A stretch of 64,000 nt of DNA. It comes from Oenanthe sinensis. Its lineage: Eukaryota > Streptophyta > Magnoliopsida > Apiales > Apiaceae. Positions within the stretch are counted from its first letter, which is position 1. Every line of letters begins with the position of its first letter. Position numbers and translations under genes: made by a program. The DNA lies in assembly GCA_028671895.1 (NCBI GenBank), contig CM053810.1, forward strand, positions 27,569,501 to 27,633,500, written 5' to 3'. Below, in pieces: positions 46,145 through 57,881 of this stretch. The notes under the pieces are model-generated. The model made no database searches. It was not told the DNA's origin and saw only the letters and a list, made by a program, of their open reading frames with translations.

Positions 46145-47743
46145 TGTTGGTCCCTGATATTGTAGAAGGGGGGGTTGAATACAATATCTATTAATTATCG
46201 CGGAATATTGGAATTAAAAATATTATTTTAAATTCACATGAAATATTAATTGAAATGAAATACTGTTCAAGTAGAAGATATAATTTTAACTTGAAAAGTA
46301 TTATAAAATTAATAAGTAGAAAGTTTATATAATTGTTTAAAAATCTTAGAACGATTTTGACATGAATTGTTCGAGTTTAACAATTATATTCTAAACTTGC
46401 ACAGAAATCTGTGAATATTACAATGCAGACAAATTTCTGAAATTTGAACTGTTTTTCTCTTACTTCTTAACATCTGAAAAGTGAAGCCTTCATCTCATAT
46501 TTATAGAGAATGAAGATGGCTGGTATGACCTTTATCAGCATGACTTAATTTAATGAAAATAAGTCTTGTATGACTTATTTAACACTTGTATGACTTATTT
46601 AACACTTGTATGACATTTAAAAAACTGGGCAATACTTATTTCTCTCGGTATGACTTATTTTATTAATTAAAAAATCGGTATGACTTTTTAATTAAATAAA
46701 AAATAAGTCCAGCGGGACCTTTTGAACACAGAAAATTCGGTATGACTTATTCTGGTATGACTTTAGATCGGCAGAAGCTCAGTATGACTTTTTCTTCTGC
46801 AGCTCGGTATGACTTATTTTCTGCAGCTCGGTATGACTTATTTTCTGCAACTCGGTATGACTTATTTTCTGCAGCTCAGAATGACTTTTTCTGGTATGAC
46901 TTTACTTTCTGTAGCTCAGTATGACTTATTCTTCTGCAGCTCGGTATGACTTATTTTCTGCCAGAATTCGGTATGACTTATTTTCACCAGAATTCGGTAT
47001 GACTTATTTCTGGTATGACTTTTCCTTTTTTTTTTACTTCTCTTTTTTTTTTCTTTTGATTTTATTAATAAGTCTTTTGAATTATATTACAAGTCATATT
47101 AAGTCATATCTTTTATAATAAATTAATTCTACTTAATTTAATTAGTTAATTTATAAATTAAATTAAATTCAACTTGAATTAATTTAAATAGATAAATTAA
47201 ATAATTAATTAACTTTTGATAGTAGAATTAAAATACTATCTTTACTCATATAGCCGTGCTGTCGGTCTTGAAATCTTCCCGTCCTTTCTTTGTCTTCTGT
47301 TCTTGAAACCTCTTGAACTAAATGAAGAATAAATATTATTTTAGTTGACACACAAATGTACTGTCTGGTTCATTTATGTCATACTAATAAATATTCTCCA
47401 TTTATTAATACTTTAAGTTGAGGCCTTCTGTCATTATTCTGCTTCACTGTCTTTGTTCTTCTTCTGGAATCTCTTTGTAGTAGGCACTTAGAATCTTCTG
47501 AATCTTCTGAACTCTTCTGAAAAACTGCTTCTCTATTTTTCTCCGATGCTTGAACATATAAATGAACTTCTTCCGGTGTAGAGTGGCAACTTCATTAAAA
47601 TTCTTCTGACAAATTGATTCTTTGTGTCTAGTTGACATTCTTCGATTTGATTTCATCCTCAGTATTTATTACTTACTTTATTTTCTTACTTGAGTTGAGT
47701 TTTCATCTACTTATTACAAATAGGCCTAGTCATATGCCTTTCA
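46145..47743 (-). repeat. 3' LTR of E4 (1599 bp)
   Basis: Minus-strand start TGAAAGGCATATGAC, end GGGACCAACA. It differs from the 5' LTR by scattered substitutions and by the number of U3 array units. The LTR-end hairpin arms are GATATTGTA (46156-46164) and TACAATATC (46180-46188). Confidence 0.95.
46521..47021 (-). promoter_or_regulatory. ~20-copy AAGTCATACC array upstream of the E4 TATA
   Basis: On the minus strand the unit reads AAGTCATACCGAGCTGCAG in its fullest form, with about 20 recognisable copies of AAGTCATAC spaced 15-30 bp apart. The TATA box CTATAAATATGAG lies directly downstream (46498-46505 on the plus strand). The same array, with fewer units, is in the 5' LTR at about 56143-56602. 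Confidence 0.85.
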
Positions 47744-49887
47744 ATCTCCCCCTATTTGTTGTTAAACATTTAACACACAAATTCCTAGAGGATAACTCAA
47801 CTAAGAACTAAGAAACTTATATGACATTTAAGAACTGTAAGTAAATAAATTGTTCTCTGGATTATATAATACATTTCCAGATTTCCCGAGTTAACTGAAA
47901 TGAAAGATGTGTGTTCCTCTAGCACTGAACATATTATACATGTAGTATTATCTTCATTTCTCAGACTCATCACTACTCCCCCTTAAGATGTTAGAGATGA
48001 TGTCTGTTCTCTTCTTACCATATATCCTCTATTTCTCCAACTTCTGTCTTCACTTCTCTCCCAAGGTGAATTCATTCTCCCCTTACGTGAATTATCCAAC
48101 CAATTTAATAGAGGTAACAACAGACATGGCATACATACAGCATTAAACCATCGCAGATATAAAAAATGCAAACTATGACATGTTATGCATTTTAGAAAAT
48201 CCGGTTAATCATATTTACAAGAATCTTCTAAAATCAAATGGAATAGAATCCAAGCATGTTGTTATATACCCCTTTTTCTTGTTCAACAATTCTCCCCCTT
48301 AGTTGAATTATCCTCTTATGGTAAAAGTCTTGTTCAACACTTCCTCTTTGTTGTAAAAATCTTGTTCAACACTTCTCCCTTTTTGGATAACACTTTTTCC
48401 TTTTGGATCTTGTTCAACACTTCTCCCCCTTAGTTGAGTAATCCTCTTCAGAAGATATTTCATCCCCCTTAGTTGAGTAACATTAAAAAAACTGTAACAG
48501 GGAATTTGGGAAGGGATTTGGTAATTGTGCTAGTGTGTGATTTTCCTTTGTGTATCTTACAAGTGTTTCGCTTATATACTCTCTAAGTGTTTCACTCATA
48601 GAATATATATTTTCACTCTTTCTCACTTGTGTTTCACTCTTCTCACATCACTATTTCTTTCTCTCAGTACAGATGACATAGTCTTTTGTACCTGCAAGAA
48701 AGATCACCATAGCCCCTTCAAGAGAGGTCACTGGTGGTGCAATGGGGTTTCGTAAATCCCCGTCCTCAATTGAATCTATTAAAATATTTGATTTTTATAA
48801 ACTGAATTGCTTCAGGAATAGATTCAGTGAGTTGCTGATCATCTAAGATGATCTACTCCGTTAGGAATCCAGATATGTTCCATCTGGGGAGGGAGACAAG
48901 GATATAAAAATGTAGCACATGATCCAAGTTTCCTCCTGACGCCTGTGAAGGCATGTTGATTCAGTCAGAATCATCAATCATCCTTCCTTCCTTGATATGG
49001 AAGTTTAGAATTATTGCTTCCGTCAATTCATCCTTACTGTGACATTTCAATTGCTCCCTCTTGGTCCCTTTTTGGTCCCAAGTAAGTCCTTACATTGTTG
49101 GTCCCTTGGTATTGGTCCCTAAAACATAAGATAAAATATGTGGTTTCTTGACAAATGTCAGATGAAATTGACTCTTTACAAGTGGCCTTGGCTGACAGGC
49201 CGAATTCAATAGACTCACTCTGTTGAGAGAATGAACCTAGTAACAGTTTTGCATTTTCCAAGTCTGTATCCTTTTGAGAAAATACAGATGAGCTAACAGT
49301 TGTCTCAGCTTTTATATATATTTGAATCACCTTTCTGGAGACAGAGCTGTTGGTTCACTCACATCACCAACCTTATCAAATGCACTTAAGGCATTGACTC
49401 CCTCATTCTTAGCAATTAGGTATTCTGTTTAATGGTTAGAGAGATGGATGTGATAGTGTTTGTGTGTTTGGTTCTAAGATCTTGGATAGAGATTGATGCC
49501 AATGATTAGGATCTTACTATTAGAAACAATTGGATGATCAAGCTCATAGATCTTTCCTACTTCTCAAAAGAGACGTGAAATAATCAGCGCATATTTATAT
49601 ATATAAAAAAACATAAATAAAAATAAGGATGCCAACGTTGAAAAACAACTAAAACTATACATACTTATATATATAAATAATATATGCCAATTATTGGAAA
49701 ACAACAATAATATAAAATATTTATAGTAGAGATGCCAAATAAATAAAACTGTACAAAAATAAGGAAAATCTTTTTGAGTTTTCTTTTTCATTTTGTTTGT
49801 TTGTTTTTGAAATATTTTTAAGGAATATATACAGTGTATTTACAGTGCTTGAAAATAAATATGCAATTTAAAACAACCATGCAATAA
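47744..49887 (-). other. post-pol region of E4 with PPT and PPT-like repeats
   Basis: The functional-position PPT is 47744-47755 (minus strand ATAGGGGGAGAT). Further AAGGGGGAG-type tracts occur on the minus strand near 47976-47987, 48077, 48291-48302, 48422-48432 and 48461, several embedded in repeats of CTTGTTCAACACTTCTCCC. Multiplied PPTs before the 3' LTR are a known Sirevirus trait. I find no env-like ORF here, only short ORFs; part may be unrelated insertion. Confidence 0.65.
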
Positions 49888-51528
49888 TTAGTTAATGTTT
49901 AACATCCCTAACTCACTAACCAACTTAGAGAAAGTGGATTCATCAAGTGGTTTCGTGAAGATGTCGGCAATTTGATCTTCTGTGGGTACAAAATGTAACA
50001 CCACAGTTCCGTTCATGACATGCTCTCGGATGAAACGATACCTTATGTCTATGTGCTTGGTTCTTGAATGTTGTACAGGATTATTGGAAATAGCTATGGC
50101 ACTTGTGTTGTCGCAAAGTATTGGAATTTTAGATAGCGCAAGTCCATAATCATTCAGTTGATTCCTTATCCACAAGATTTGTGCACAACAACTACCTGCC
50201 GCAATATATTTTGCTTCGGCTGTCGAGGTAGATACTGAGTGATGTTTCTTGCTGTACCAGGAAATCAACCGTTGTCCTAGAAACTGACAACTTCCAGATG
50301 TACTTTTCCTGTCCATCCTGCATCCTGCATAATCTGAATCTGTATAGCCTATTAGTTCAAAACCTGTACCTTTAGGGTACCAAATTCCAAGATTCGGTGT
50401 ACCCTTCAGATATCTAAAAATTCTTTTAACAACTATAAGATGAGATTCTCTAGGATCAGATTGAAACCTTGCACATAAGCATGTTGCAAACATTATATCG
50501 GGTCTACTAGCAGTTAGATATAATAATGAGCCTATCATGCCTCTATAGCTTGTGATGTCAACTTTCTTACCAGTTTCATCTTTGTCAAGCTTGGTGGCTG
50601 TTGGCATAGGGGGTTTTGCCGGTGTAGAATCTTCTAGATTGTATTTTCTTAGAAGATCCCTTACGTACTTTGATTGGCAAATAAAAATCTCATCTTCCTT
50701 TTGCTTCACTTGCAATCCAAGGAAGAATGACAGCTCACCCATCATGCTCATTTCATACCTACTATGCATTAACTTAGCAAATCTCTTGCACAAATTTTTA
50801 TTAGTAGAACCAAATATAATATCGTCAACATAAACTTGGAAAAATATCATATCTTTATTATGTAATTTGTAAAAGAGAGTTTTATCTATGACACCTCTAG
50901 TAAAACCGTTTTCAAGTAAAAACTGAGAGAGTGTGTCATACCATGTCCTCGGTTGCTTGAGTCCATAGAGGGCTTTGAATAAGAAATATACAAAATCAGC
51001 AAACTCTGGATTTTCAAAGCCAGGGGGCTGTTCAACATATACTTCCTCTTCTAACTCTCCATTCAGAAATGCACTCTTCACATCCATTTGATAGACTTTA
51101 AACTTGGAATGTGCTGCGAATGCCAGAAATATCCTGATGGCTTCAAGTCTTACAACTGGTGCGTAGGTTTCGTCATAATCAATTCCCTCTTCCTGAGAGT
51201 AACCCTTTGCAACCAGTCTGGCTTTGTTCCTTGTAACAAAGCCATCACCGTCTAACTTGTTCCTGTATACCCATTTCGTGCCAATAACAGATTTATCTTT
51301 AGGCCTGGGTACCAGTGTCCATACTTCTTGCCTTTCGAACTGATTGAGTTCTTCTTGTATGGCAAGAACCCAATCTGGATCAGTTAGAGCATCTTAAATT
51401 TTCTTTGGTTCTTCTTGAGATAGAAAAACCGAAAATAAACATTCATTTGAAGTTGCACTTCTGGTTCTAACACCAACATCTGGATCACCTATGATCAATT
51501 CAAAGGGATGATCTTTGCTCCATATCCT
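49888..51528 (-). pseudogene. RT and RNase H of E4
   Basis: 399 codons are open from 51087 to 49888. Blocks: YQMDVKSAFLNGELEEEVYV, ALYGLKQ, catalytic YVDDIIFGSTN, GMIGSLLYLTASRPDI, YTDSDYAG, STAEAKYIAAGSCCAQ, CDNTSAIAIS and ADIFTKPLDESTF. The RT N-terminus lies upstream in the same frame but is cut by a TAA at 51394-51396. Oddities: one residue is missing after LKQ before PRTWY, and the RNase H block reads AEAKY where E3 and E5 have AEAEY. Confidence 0.93.
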
Positions 51529-52701
51529 TTACCTTGGTAGGTTTGATCTTGATGATTCGCCTCTATATTCATTGTGATGTTGTGTTGTGCCAGTTGATCC
51601 TTCATCTCCCCCTGAGTTGCTGCCTGGATGACTTGTTGATCCACCACTGGTATTAGTAGTATTTCCAGTGTTTCCATTGTTTCCACCACTATTACCTGGA
51701 TCATTACCATCATTATTGTCATCATCATTTTCTGCTGCAACCTCAGGCTCTTCTTCATTATCCGAATCTGAGTCTGGATGATTGTCAAATTTTAATGACT
51801 CAGAAGGATCTTCATTTTGGATGCTTGGGAGTTTAGTGTCGTCAAATGATACGTTGACACTTTCTTTTACTTGGTGCTGATCAAATATGTACACCCTATA
51901 TGCTCTTTTTGAGTAGCCGACAAAAATTGCTTCATGTGCCTTGGCCTCAAATTTTCCACGATGTTCATCTCCATCTTTCAGCACAAAACATTTGGCTCCA
52001 AATACATGAAAGTATTTGAGTGTAGGTTTCTTGCCATCCATTAGTTCATAAGGCGTCTTCATATGATCCTTGTTGATTAAGGTTTGATTCTGGGTATAAC
52101 AAGTTGTGTTTACTGCTTCAGCCCAGAAGTAGATAGGCAACCTTGATTCACTTAACATTGTTCTTGCAGCTTCAATCAAGGTTCGATTCTTCCTTTCTAC
52201 TACTCCATTCTGTTGCGGAGTTCTTGGCGCTGAGAATTGTCTTGTTATCCCTTTGTCTGAGTAGAAGCTATTCAGAATTTCATTCTTGAATTCTGTTCCA
52301 TTTTCTGATCTGATTGACCGGACAGGTAGCTTTGAATCTAATTCAATCAACTTTACATGATCAATCACCAATTGCGGAGTTTCATCCTTAGAGTTTAAAA
52401 ATAAAACCCACGTGTACTTTGTGAAGTCATCTACAATCACTAAGGCATATTTCTTCCTTGACATAGACATAATATTGACTGGATCAAATAAATCCATATG
52501 TAGCAGCTGCAGTGGTTCAATAATATTTGTAGTGTCTGTGCCTTTGTGAGTTACTCTTTTTGACTTCCCTTTTTGACATGCCTCACACAATCCTTCTTGT
52601 GTAAATTCCATCGGAGGCAGTCCTCTCACCAAATCCCTCTTGACTAGAGAGTTCATTGTTTTGAAATTCAGGTGTGAGAGCTTCTTGTGCCATAGCCAAC
52701 T
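51529..52701 (-). pseudogene. integrase of E4
   Basis: The zinc-binding domain (WHKKLSHLNFKTM ... GLCEACQKGK) leads into the catalytic core: LLHMDLFDPVNI, VDDFTKYTWVLF, IRSENGTEFKNE and VVERKNRTLIEAA. The second acidic position reads SENGTEF where E5 has SDNGTEF. The C-terminal part includes KAYRVYIFDQHQVKESVNVS, then an Asp/Gly/Asn/Ser-rich linker. The frame ends at TAA 51529-51531; TAA 52702-52704 separates it from protease in the same frame. Confidence 0.93.
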
Positions 52702-53139
52702 TTATTCTGTTGAAGCTTTTGAATAAAAACAGTTTGCTTCAACTTCAGTTCCCGAGTTGAAATCAGCTGCGTACAAGTTTCCTTTCCTTACTCCACGCAA
52801 GGCTAGTCTGTCTTCTTTAGAATGAGCTATTAAGCACTTCTCCTTGATAAAGTTTACTTTGTAACCTCTATCACAGAATTGACTGACGCTGAGTAGATTG
52901 TGCTTAAGTCCTTCCACCAAAGAGACGTTTTCAATGATAACATTTCCTGTATTTAACTTGCCATATCCCGTAGTCATTCCTTTGCTGTTATCTCTAAAGG
53001 TGACGATTGGGTCAGCTCTTTCAACCACATCTGATAGCAGGGCTCTATGTCCGGTCATATGCCTTGAAGATCCACTGTCCAGGATCCATATAACCCGGTT
53101 TACCTGTTTAACTCCCTGCACATACCAAACGGATTAATT
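52702..53139 (-). pseudogene. aspartic protease of E4
   Basis: WILDSGSSRHMTGHRALL contains the DSG active site. It is followed by VTFRDNSKGMTTGYGKL and HNLLSVSQFCDRGYKVNF, the usual copia protease C-terminal landmarks. A TAA (about 53137) precedes it and TAA 52702-52704 follows it, both in the pol frame. Confidence 0.92.
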
Positions 53140-53248
53140 CATCTTCGGAACCCAAAATTGATTGGACCCGGCATACTTAAAGATTGACCTTTGTCAGCTT
53201 TGACAACAGATTCTTTTCGAATAACATCATTATCTTCCTTGACTGTTC

Positions 53249-55569
53249 CTACCTTCCTATAAACAGTCTTAACAACTTTCTGTTTAGATTAGGAATATAT
53301 GATTCTTTCTTCTCAGGTGAAGGAGTCGCAGTCTTGGATTTAGCAAATTTATTATTGATGCATTTTCTAGGTGTCATGTTATCTTTCTTAGCTATCATGC
53401 GTTTAAAGTAAGCAGTCATAGAATTAAACGCACATAACATACAATTTAAAATACCACATGGTTTATGGCAAACATCAATTATAGGCATGTTATTCATAAC
53501 AGTAGGTGGCTTAACATATTCTACTTCAATTTTATCAGCAGATTTGAAGTTCTCAGTAGAATGAAATCTATTGTTATTGTTCCTACTGTTAACAAACGTG
53601 TTTGGTCTATTCATTTTATTCTTTAAGTCTTTTACACCTATACCAGGTCTGGGGAAATCAGAAGTTCCCACAACTTTCACTGGTGTTTTGGGTGCAATTA
53701 TCTCTTCTTGGACATTTACTCCTTTTATGTCCCTCGCTTGTTCCTCTATTTTCTTCTCTTCCTCAAGATCCTCTAAATTCATTTCATAGGCAATCATTAT
53801 AGAGCTCTCAAGGATTGGTTCTGCTACAGGTGTTATGAAAAGAGGTTTACGTGCGTCCTTAACAACATGAGGAATACCCCTTTCTTTAGCACTTTGCTTG
53901 AATAGGGTAATGTTGCTTGCCTTTCCTACAGATTCATTATACTCAAAACCTATTCCAACTTTTCGTTTTATCACCTGTTGGTCAACTAGGTTTTTTACAA
54001 TGTAAGAGGAGTTTTCATAAGCTAGACACCTTTTCTTTTCTTCCACTATCTGGTTTCTGAGATAAGTTTCAACATCAATATAACACTTGATTCTGTTCAC
54101 TTGAAAAGCTAAGTCTTTAGTCAACTGGTCAGTCAACTTGTCATTATTTCTTTTTAACTGTTTAAGAACTTCAGTCTCATCAATTAACTCTTTGACTTTG
54201 AGTCTGAGTTTCTTAACCTTATCTCTTTCGCCATCTAGTTCTTTACCTAGCAATGCAAACATTTTAGGGCAAGAAGGATTTACATCTATTCCTCTTTGAC
54301 GGGTGGGAGACAGTGATTCCTCGAATGAAGCCATAAGAGCAAGATTTCCCAGCTCTTCCTCATCATCATTGTCTGAGTCGTCTCAGCTTTTCCCTTTGCT
54401 AGATAAGACTTTCCTTGATGCTTCTTCACAAGTGCATCATACTTTTTCTGGAGATCTTCATAAGACTCTCTCATTTTCCCTTGCTTCGGCTTTTTGCATT
54501 CAGTTGCAAAGTGGCCTAGCTCATTGCAGTTGAAGCAACGAAACTTGCTTCTATCAACTAAGCTGGTCTTGTAGCCGCTTCTTGATTCAGCTGTTGAAGA
54601 CCCTCCTTTTTGGTAACTTCCAAAATTAGGTTTTACTTTATAGGAAGAGTTCCTTCGAAATCTCATGTTGCCAAACCTCCTGGCAACCATAGCTAGAGAC
54701 TCATCTTCCAGCTGATCCAGTTCTTCCAAAGTGTAGAACTCACCGTCTTCTCTGTTATCTGAAGTATGTCCAAATTCTGGAACCACATACTTCACTGTAC
54801 TGTTAGAAGGTGCAACAGCCTTCACTTCTTTCTTCTCTGGTGCTTCCACTATCAGTGCTTTGGATGAACTTATAACCTTACCTCTGCCGTAGGTCTCTCT
54901 AGTCTGAATCTGTTCTAATTCATAGGTCTTCAGTACTCCGTAGAGTCTCTTTAGGGTAACCTCTTTCATGTCCCTAGATTCCCGGATTGCTGCAATCCTA
55001 TGTTCCAGATGCTCTGGCAGGGTCAGTAAGAACTTCCTATTGACCTCTTGGTTAAAGTAATACTTCCCGTTTAGATTGAGCTCATTCATCAATTTATTCA
55101 ATCTCTGAAACACCTCAGAGATACCCTCACCAGGGTTGGATCTAAACTGTTCATACTGGGAAGTCAGGATTTCCAGTCTATTCTCTTTCACTTCCTCCGT
55201 CCCCTCATTGATAATCTCTATAGTATCCCAGATTTGCTTGGCGGTCTTGCAGTTGACCACATGATTGTACATGACATATTCTAGGGATTCTATCAGTATA
55301 AGCTTGAGGTTATTGTCCAGGGATACAGCTTCCTTTTCTTCTATTGTGTAGTCAGCTAGATTTTTTGGAAACTGTCTGTGGGGAATTACGACCCCATCTA
55401 CCTCGTGTTCGAGAATAACTGTTATTGGAGGTTCAATGCCTTTTTCTAAGATCAAGGCATATTTGGGATTGGCGATCCCAATAAATAACTGCATCTTGTG
55501 CTACCATAGGTTATAATGATCTTTGTCGAATGATGGAATTTTGATGCTCGTTACCTTTTGAGTACTCAT
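53249..55569 (-). pseudogene. gag of E4
   Basis: The ATG at 55567-55569 begins MSTQKVTSIKIPSFDKDHYN; a TAG at 55501-55503 interrupts it shortly after. The frame is then open to about 54380 (UBN2-like core, zinc knuckle CFNCNELGHFATEC), shifts, and continues as an open coiled-coil-rich frame to 53249. That second part ends with a Cys-rich segment (CHKPCGILNCMLC) in the place where E5 has a third CCHC motif. Another shift is needed to reach protease. Confidence 0.9.
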
Positions 55570-55750
55570 CTTTAAATAAGATTAAAAGTTAAGTGTTTCA
55601 AAAAATATTTTAATTTTTGACTGAAAATAATTTTTGATCAAAAATAATTTATTTTTTTTAAAAAAATTTTTATTTCGAATAAAAAATAATTTTTGAGATC
55701 TGTATGAGTCGCGAAATATTTGGTTTGGATATGATATTTAATATATCAAC

Positions 55751-55764
55751 CAGCTCTGATGCCA
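55751..55764 (-). other. primer binding site of E4
   Basis: Minus strand TGGCATCAGAGCTG starts two bases from the 5' LTR. It carries the same C-for-T change at position four as E2. Confidence 0.88.
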
Positions 55765-55766
55765 AT

Positions 55767-57327
55767 TGTTGGTCCCTGATATTGTAGAAGGGGGGGTTCA
55801 ATACAATATCTATTAATTATCGCGAAATATTGGATTTAAAAATATTATTTTAAATTCACACGAAATATTAATTGAAATGAAATATTGTTCAAGTAGAAGA
55901 TATAATTTTAACTTGAAAAGTATTACAAAATTAATAAGTAGAAAGTTTATATAATTGTTTAAAAAGCTTAGAACGATTTTGACATGAATTGTTCGAGTTT
56001 AACAATTATATTCCAAACTTGCACAGAAATCTGTGAATATTACAATGCAGACAAATTTCTGAAATTTGAACTGTTTTTCTCTTACTTCTTAACATCTGAA
56101 AAGTGAAGCCTTCATCTCATATTTATAGAGAATGAAGATGGCTGGTATGACCTTTATCAGCATGACTTAATTTAATGAAAATAAGTCTTGTATGACTTAT
56201 TTAACACTTGTATGACATTTAAAAAACTGGGCAAGACTTATTTCTCTCGGTATGACTTATTTTATTAATTAAAATATCAGTATGACTTTTTAATTAAATA
56301 AAAAATAAGTCCAGCAGGACCTTTTGAACACAGAAAATTCGGTATGACTTATTCTGGTATGACTTTAGGTCGGTAGAAGCTCGGTATGACTTTTTCTTCT
56401 GCAGCTCGGTATGACTTATTTTCTGCAGCTCGGTATGACTTATTTTCTGCAGCTCAGAATGACTTTTTCTGGTATGACTTTACCTTCTGCAGCTCAGTAT
56501 GACTTATTCTTCTACAGCTCGGTATGACTTATTTTCTGCCAGAATTCGGTATGACTTATTTTCACCAGAATTCGGTATGACTTATTTCTGGTATGACTTT
56601 TCCTTTTTTTTTTTGCCTTCTCTTTTTTTTTCTTTTCTTTTGATTTTATTAATAAGTCTTTTGAATTATATTACAAGTCATATTAAGTCATATCTTTTAT
56701 AATAAATTAATTCTACTTAATTTAATTAGTTAATTTATAAATTAAATTAAATTCAACTTGAATTAATTTAATTAGATAAATTAAATAATTAATTAACTTT
56801 TGATAGTAGAATTAAAATACTATCTTTACTCACATAGCTGTGCTGTCGGTCTTGAAATCTTCCCGTCCTTTCTTTGTCTTCTGTTCTTGAAACCTCTTGA
56901 ACTAAATGAAGAATAAATATTATTTTAGTTGACACACAAATGTACTGTCTGGTTCATTTGTGTCATACTAATAAATATTCTCCATTTATTGATATTTTAA
57001 GTTGAGGCCTTCTGTCATTATTCTGCTTCACTGTCTTTGTTCTTTTTCTGGAATCTCTTTGTAGTAGGCACTTAGAATCTTTTGAATCTTCTGAACTCTT
57101 CTGAAAAACTGCTTCTCTATTTTTCTCCGATGCTTGAACATATAAATGAACTTCTTCCGGTGTAGAGTAGCAACTTCATTAAAATTCTTCTGACAAATTG
57201 ATTCTTTATGTCTAGTTGACATTCTTCGATTTGATTTCATCCTCAGTATTTATTACTTACTTTATTTTCTTACTTGAGCTGAGTTTTCATCTACTTATTA
57301 CAAATAGGCCTAGTCATATGCCTTTCA
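55767..57327 (-). repeat. 5' LTR of E4 (1561 bp)
   Basis: It carries the AAGTCATACC array (about 56143-56602), the TATA box at 56120-56127 (minus TATAAATA) and the hairpin with arms 55778-55786 and 55802-55810. Compared with the 3' LTR it lacks one TGTATGACTTATTTAACACT unit and one CTGCAACTCGG unit. Confidence 0.95.
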
Positions 57328-57881
57328 TAAATTAATAGCTCTCTTGGTTTAGTTCACTCTTTATATATATGTGAAGAAGAAGTTAAAATGAAAGCTCGTG
57401 TACATATAAATCGAAGAACAAGGCTAACAATATATATTTGCTAAAAATCAAACCAAGCAAGATCTTGTATATATTGATAGGGTCGAATATTATATATATA
57501 ATATAGACAAGAAATAACTAACTTATGACCCTTGTGCTCTATAGTGAGAGAAACCAATATTTCTTACAAAATCATGGGATACGAGTTAGAATCAGGAACA
57601 AAAGTTTGTGTATACACTAAAAAATCAAGCAAGCAAGGTGTATACACTACAAAATATGTACCAACTGATATTATATATATAATGTATATAACCAACTTAT
57701 AACCCTTGAGATCTAAGAAAAATTAAGAGAAAAAACTAGTTTGAAGTCGAAAACACACAAAAAGGTCTTCGGAAAAAGTCACCAAAAAAAGGTCAGAATA
57801 TCAACTTTTGGTACAACTTTGAGGGAAACAAGACAAGTCTAGGGGCTGCTAAGATATGGTAAGTGGGTAGCCAAAAGATAC
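57328..57881 (-). repeat. E3-family LTR, right part (interrupted by E5)
   Basis: Continues 46144 after E4 and matches 23925-24464 of the E3 LTR up to AGCCAAAAGATAC. E5 begins at the next base. The remaining part of this LTR would lie beyond E5, outside the window. Confidence 0.87.

Larger units (their letters stand above)
46145..57327 (-). mobile_element. E4: complete but disabled Sirevirus, TSD TAAAT
   Basis: 11,183 bp, TGTTGG...CTTTCA on the plus strand, flanked by TAAAT at 46140-46144 and 57328-57332. Both LTRs, PBS, gag, PR, IN, RT/RNase H and PPT are present in copia order on the minus strand. Joining the flanks gives uninterrupted E3-family LTR sequence, which confirms the boundaries. 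The pol frame is almost continuous, with a handful of stops, so it is a relatively young insertion. Confidence 0.96.

Noticed and set aside
46742..47118. Plus-strand ORFs with repeated RYDLFSA peptides
   Set aside because: Antisense reading of the AAGTCATACC U3 array; repetition comes from the DNA unit and not from a protein.
48280..48480. Regularly repeated CTTGTTCAACACTTCTCCC blocks as a CRISPR-like array
   Set aside because: Eukaryotic nuclear context, irregular spacing and PPT-like content; explained by multiplied polypurine tracts of E4.
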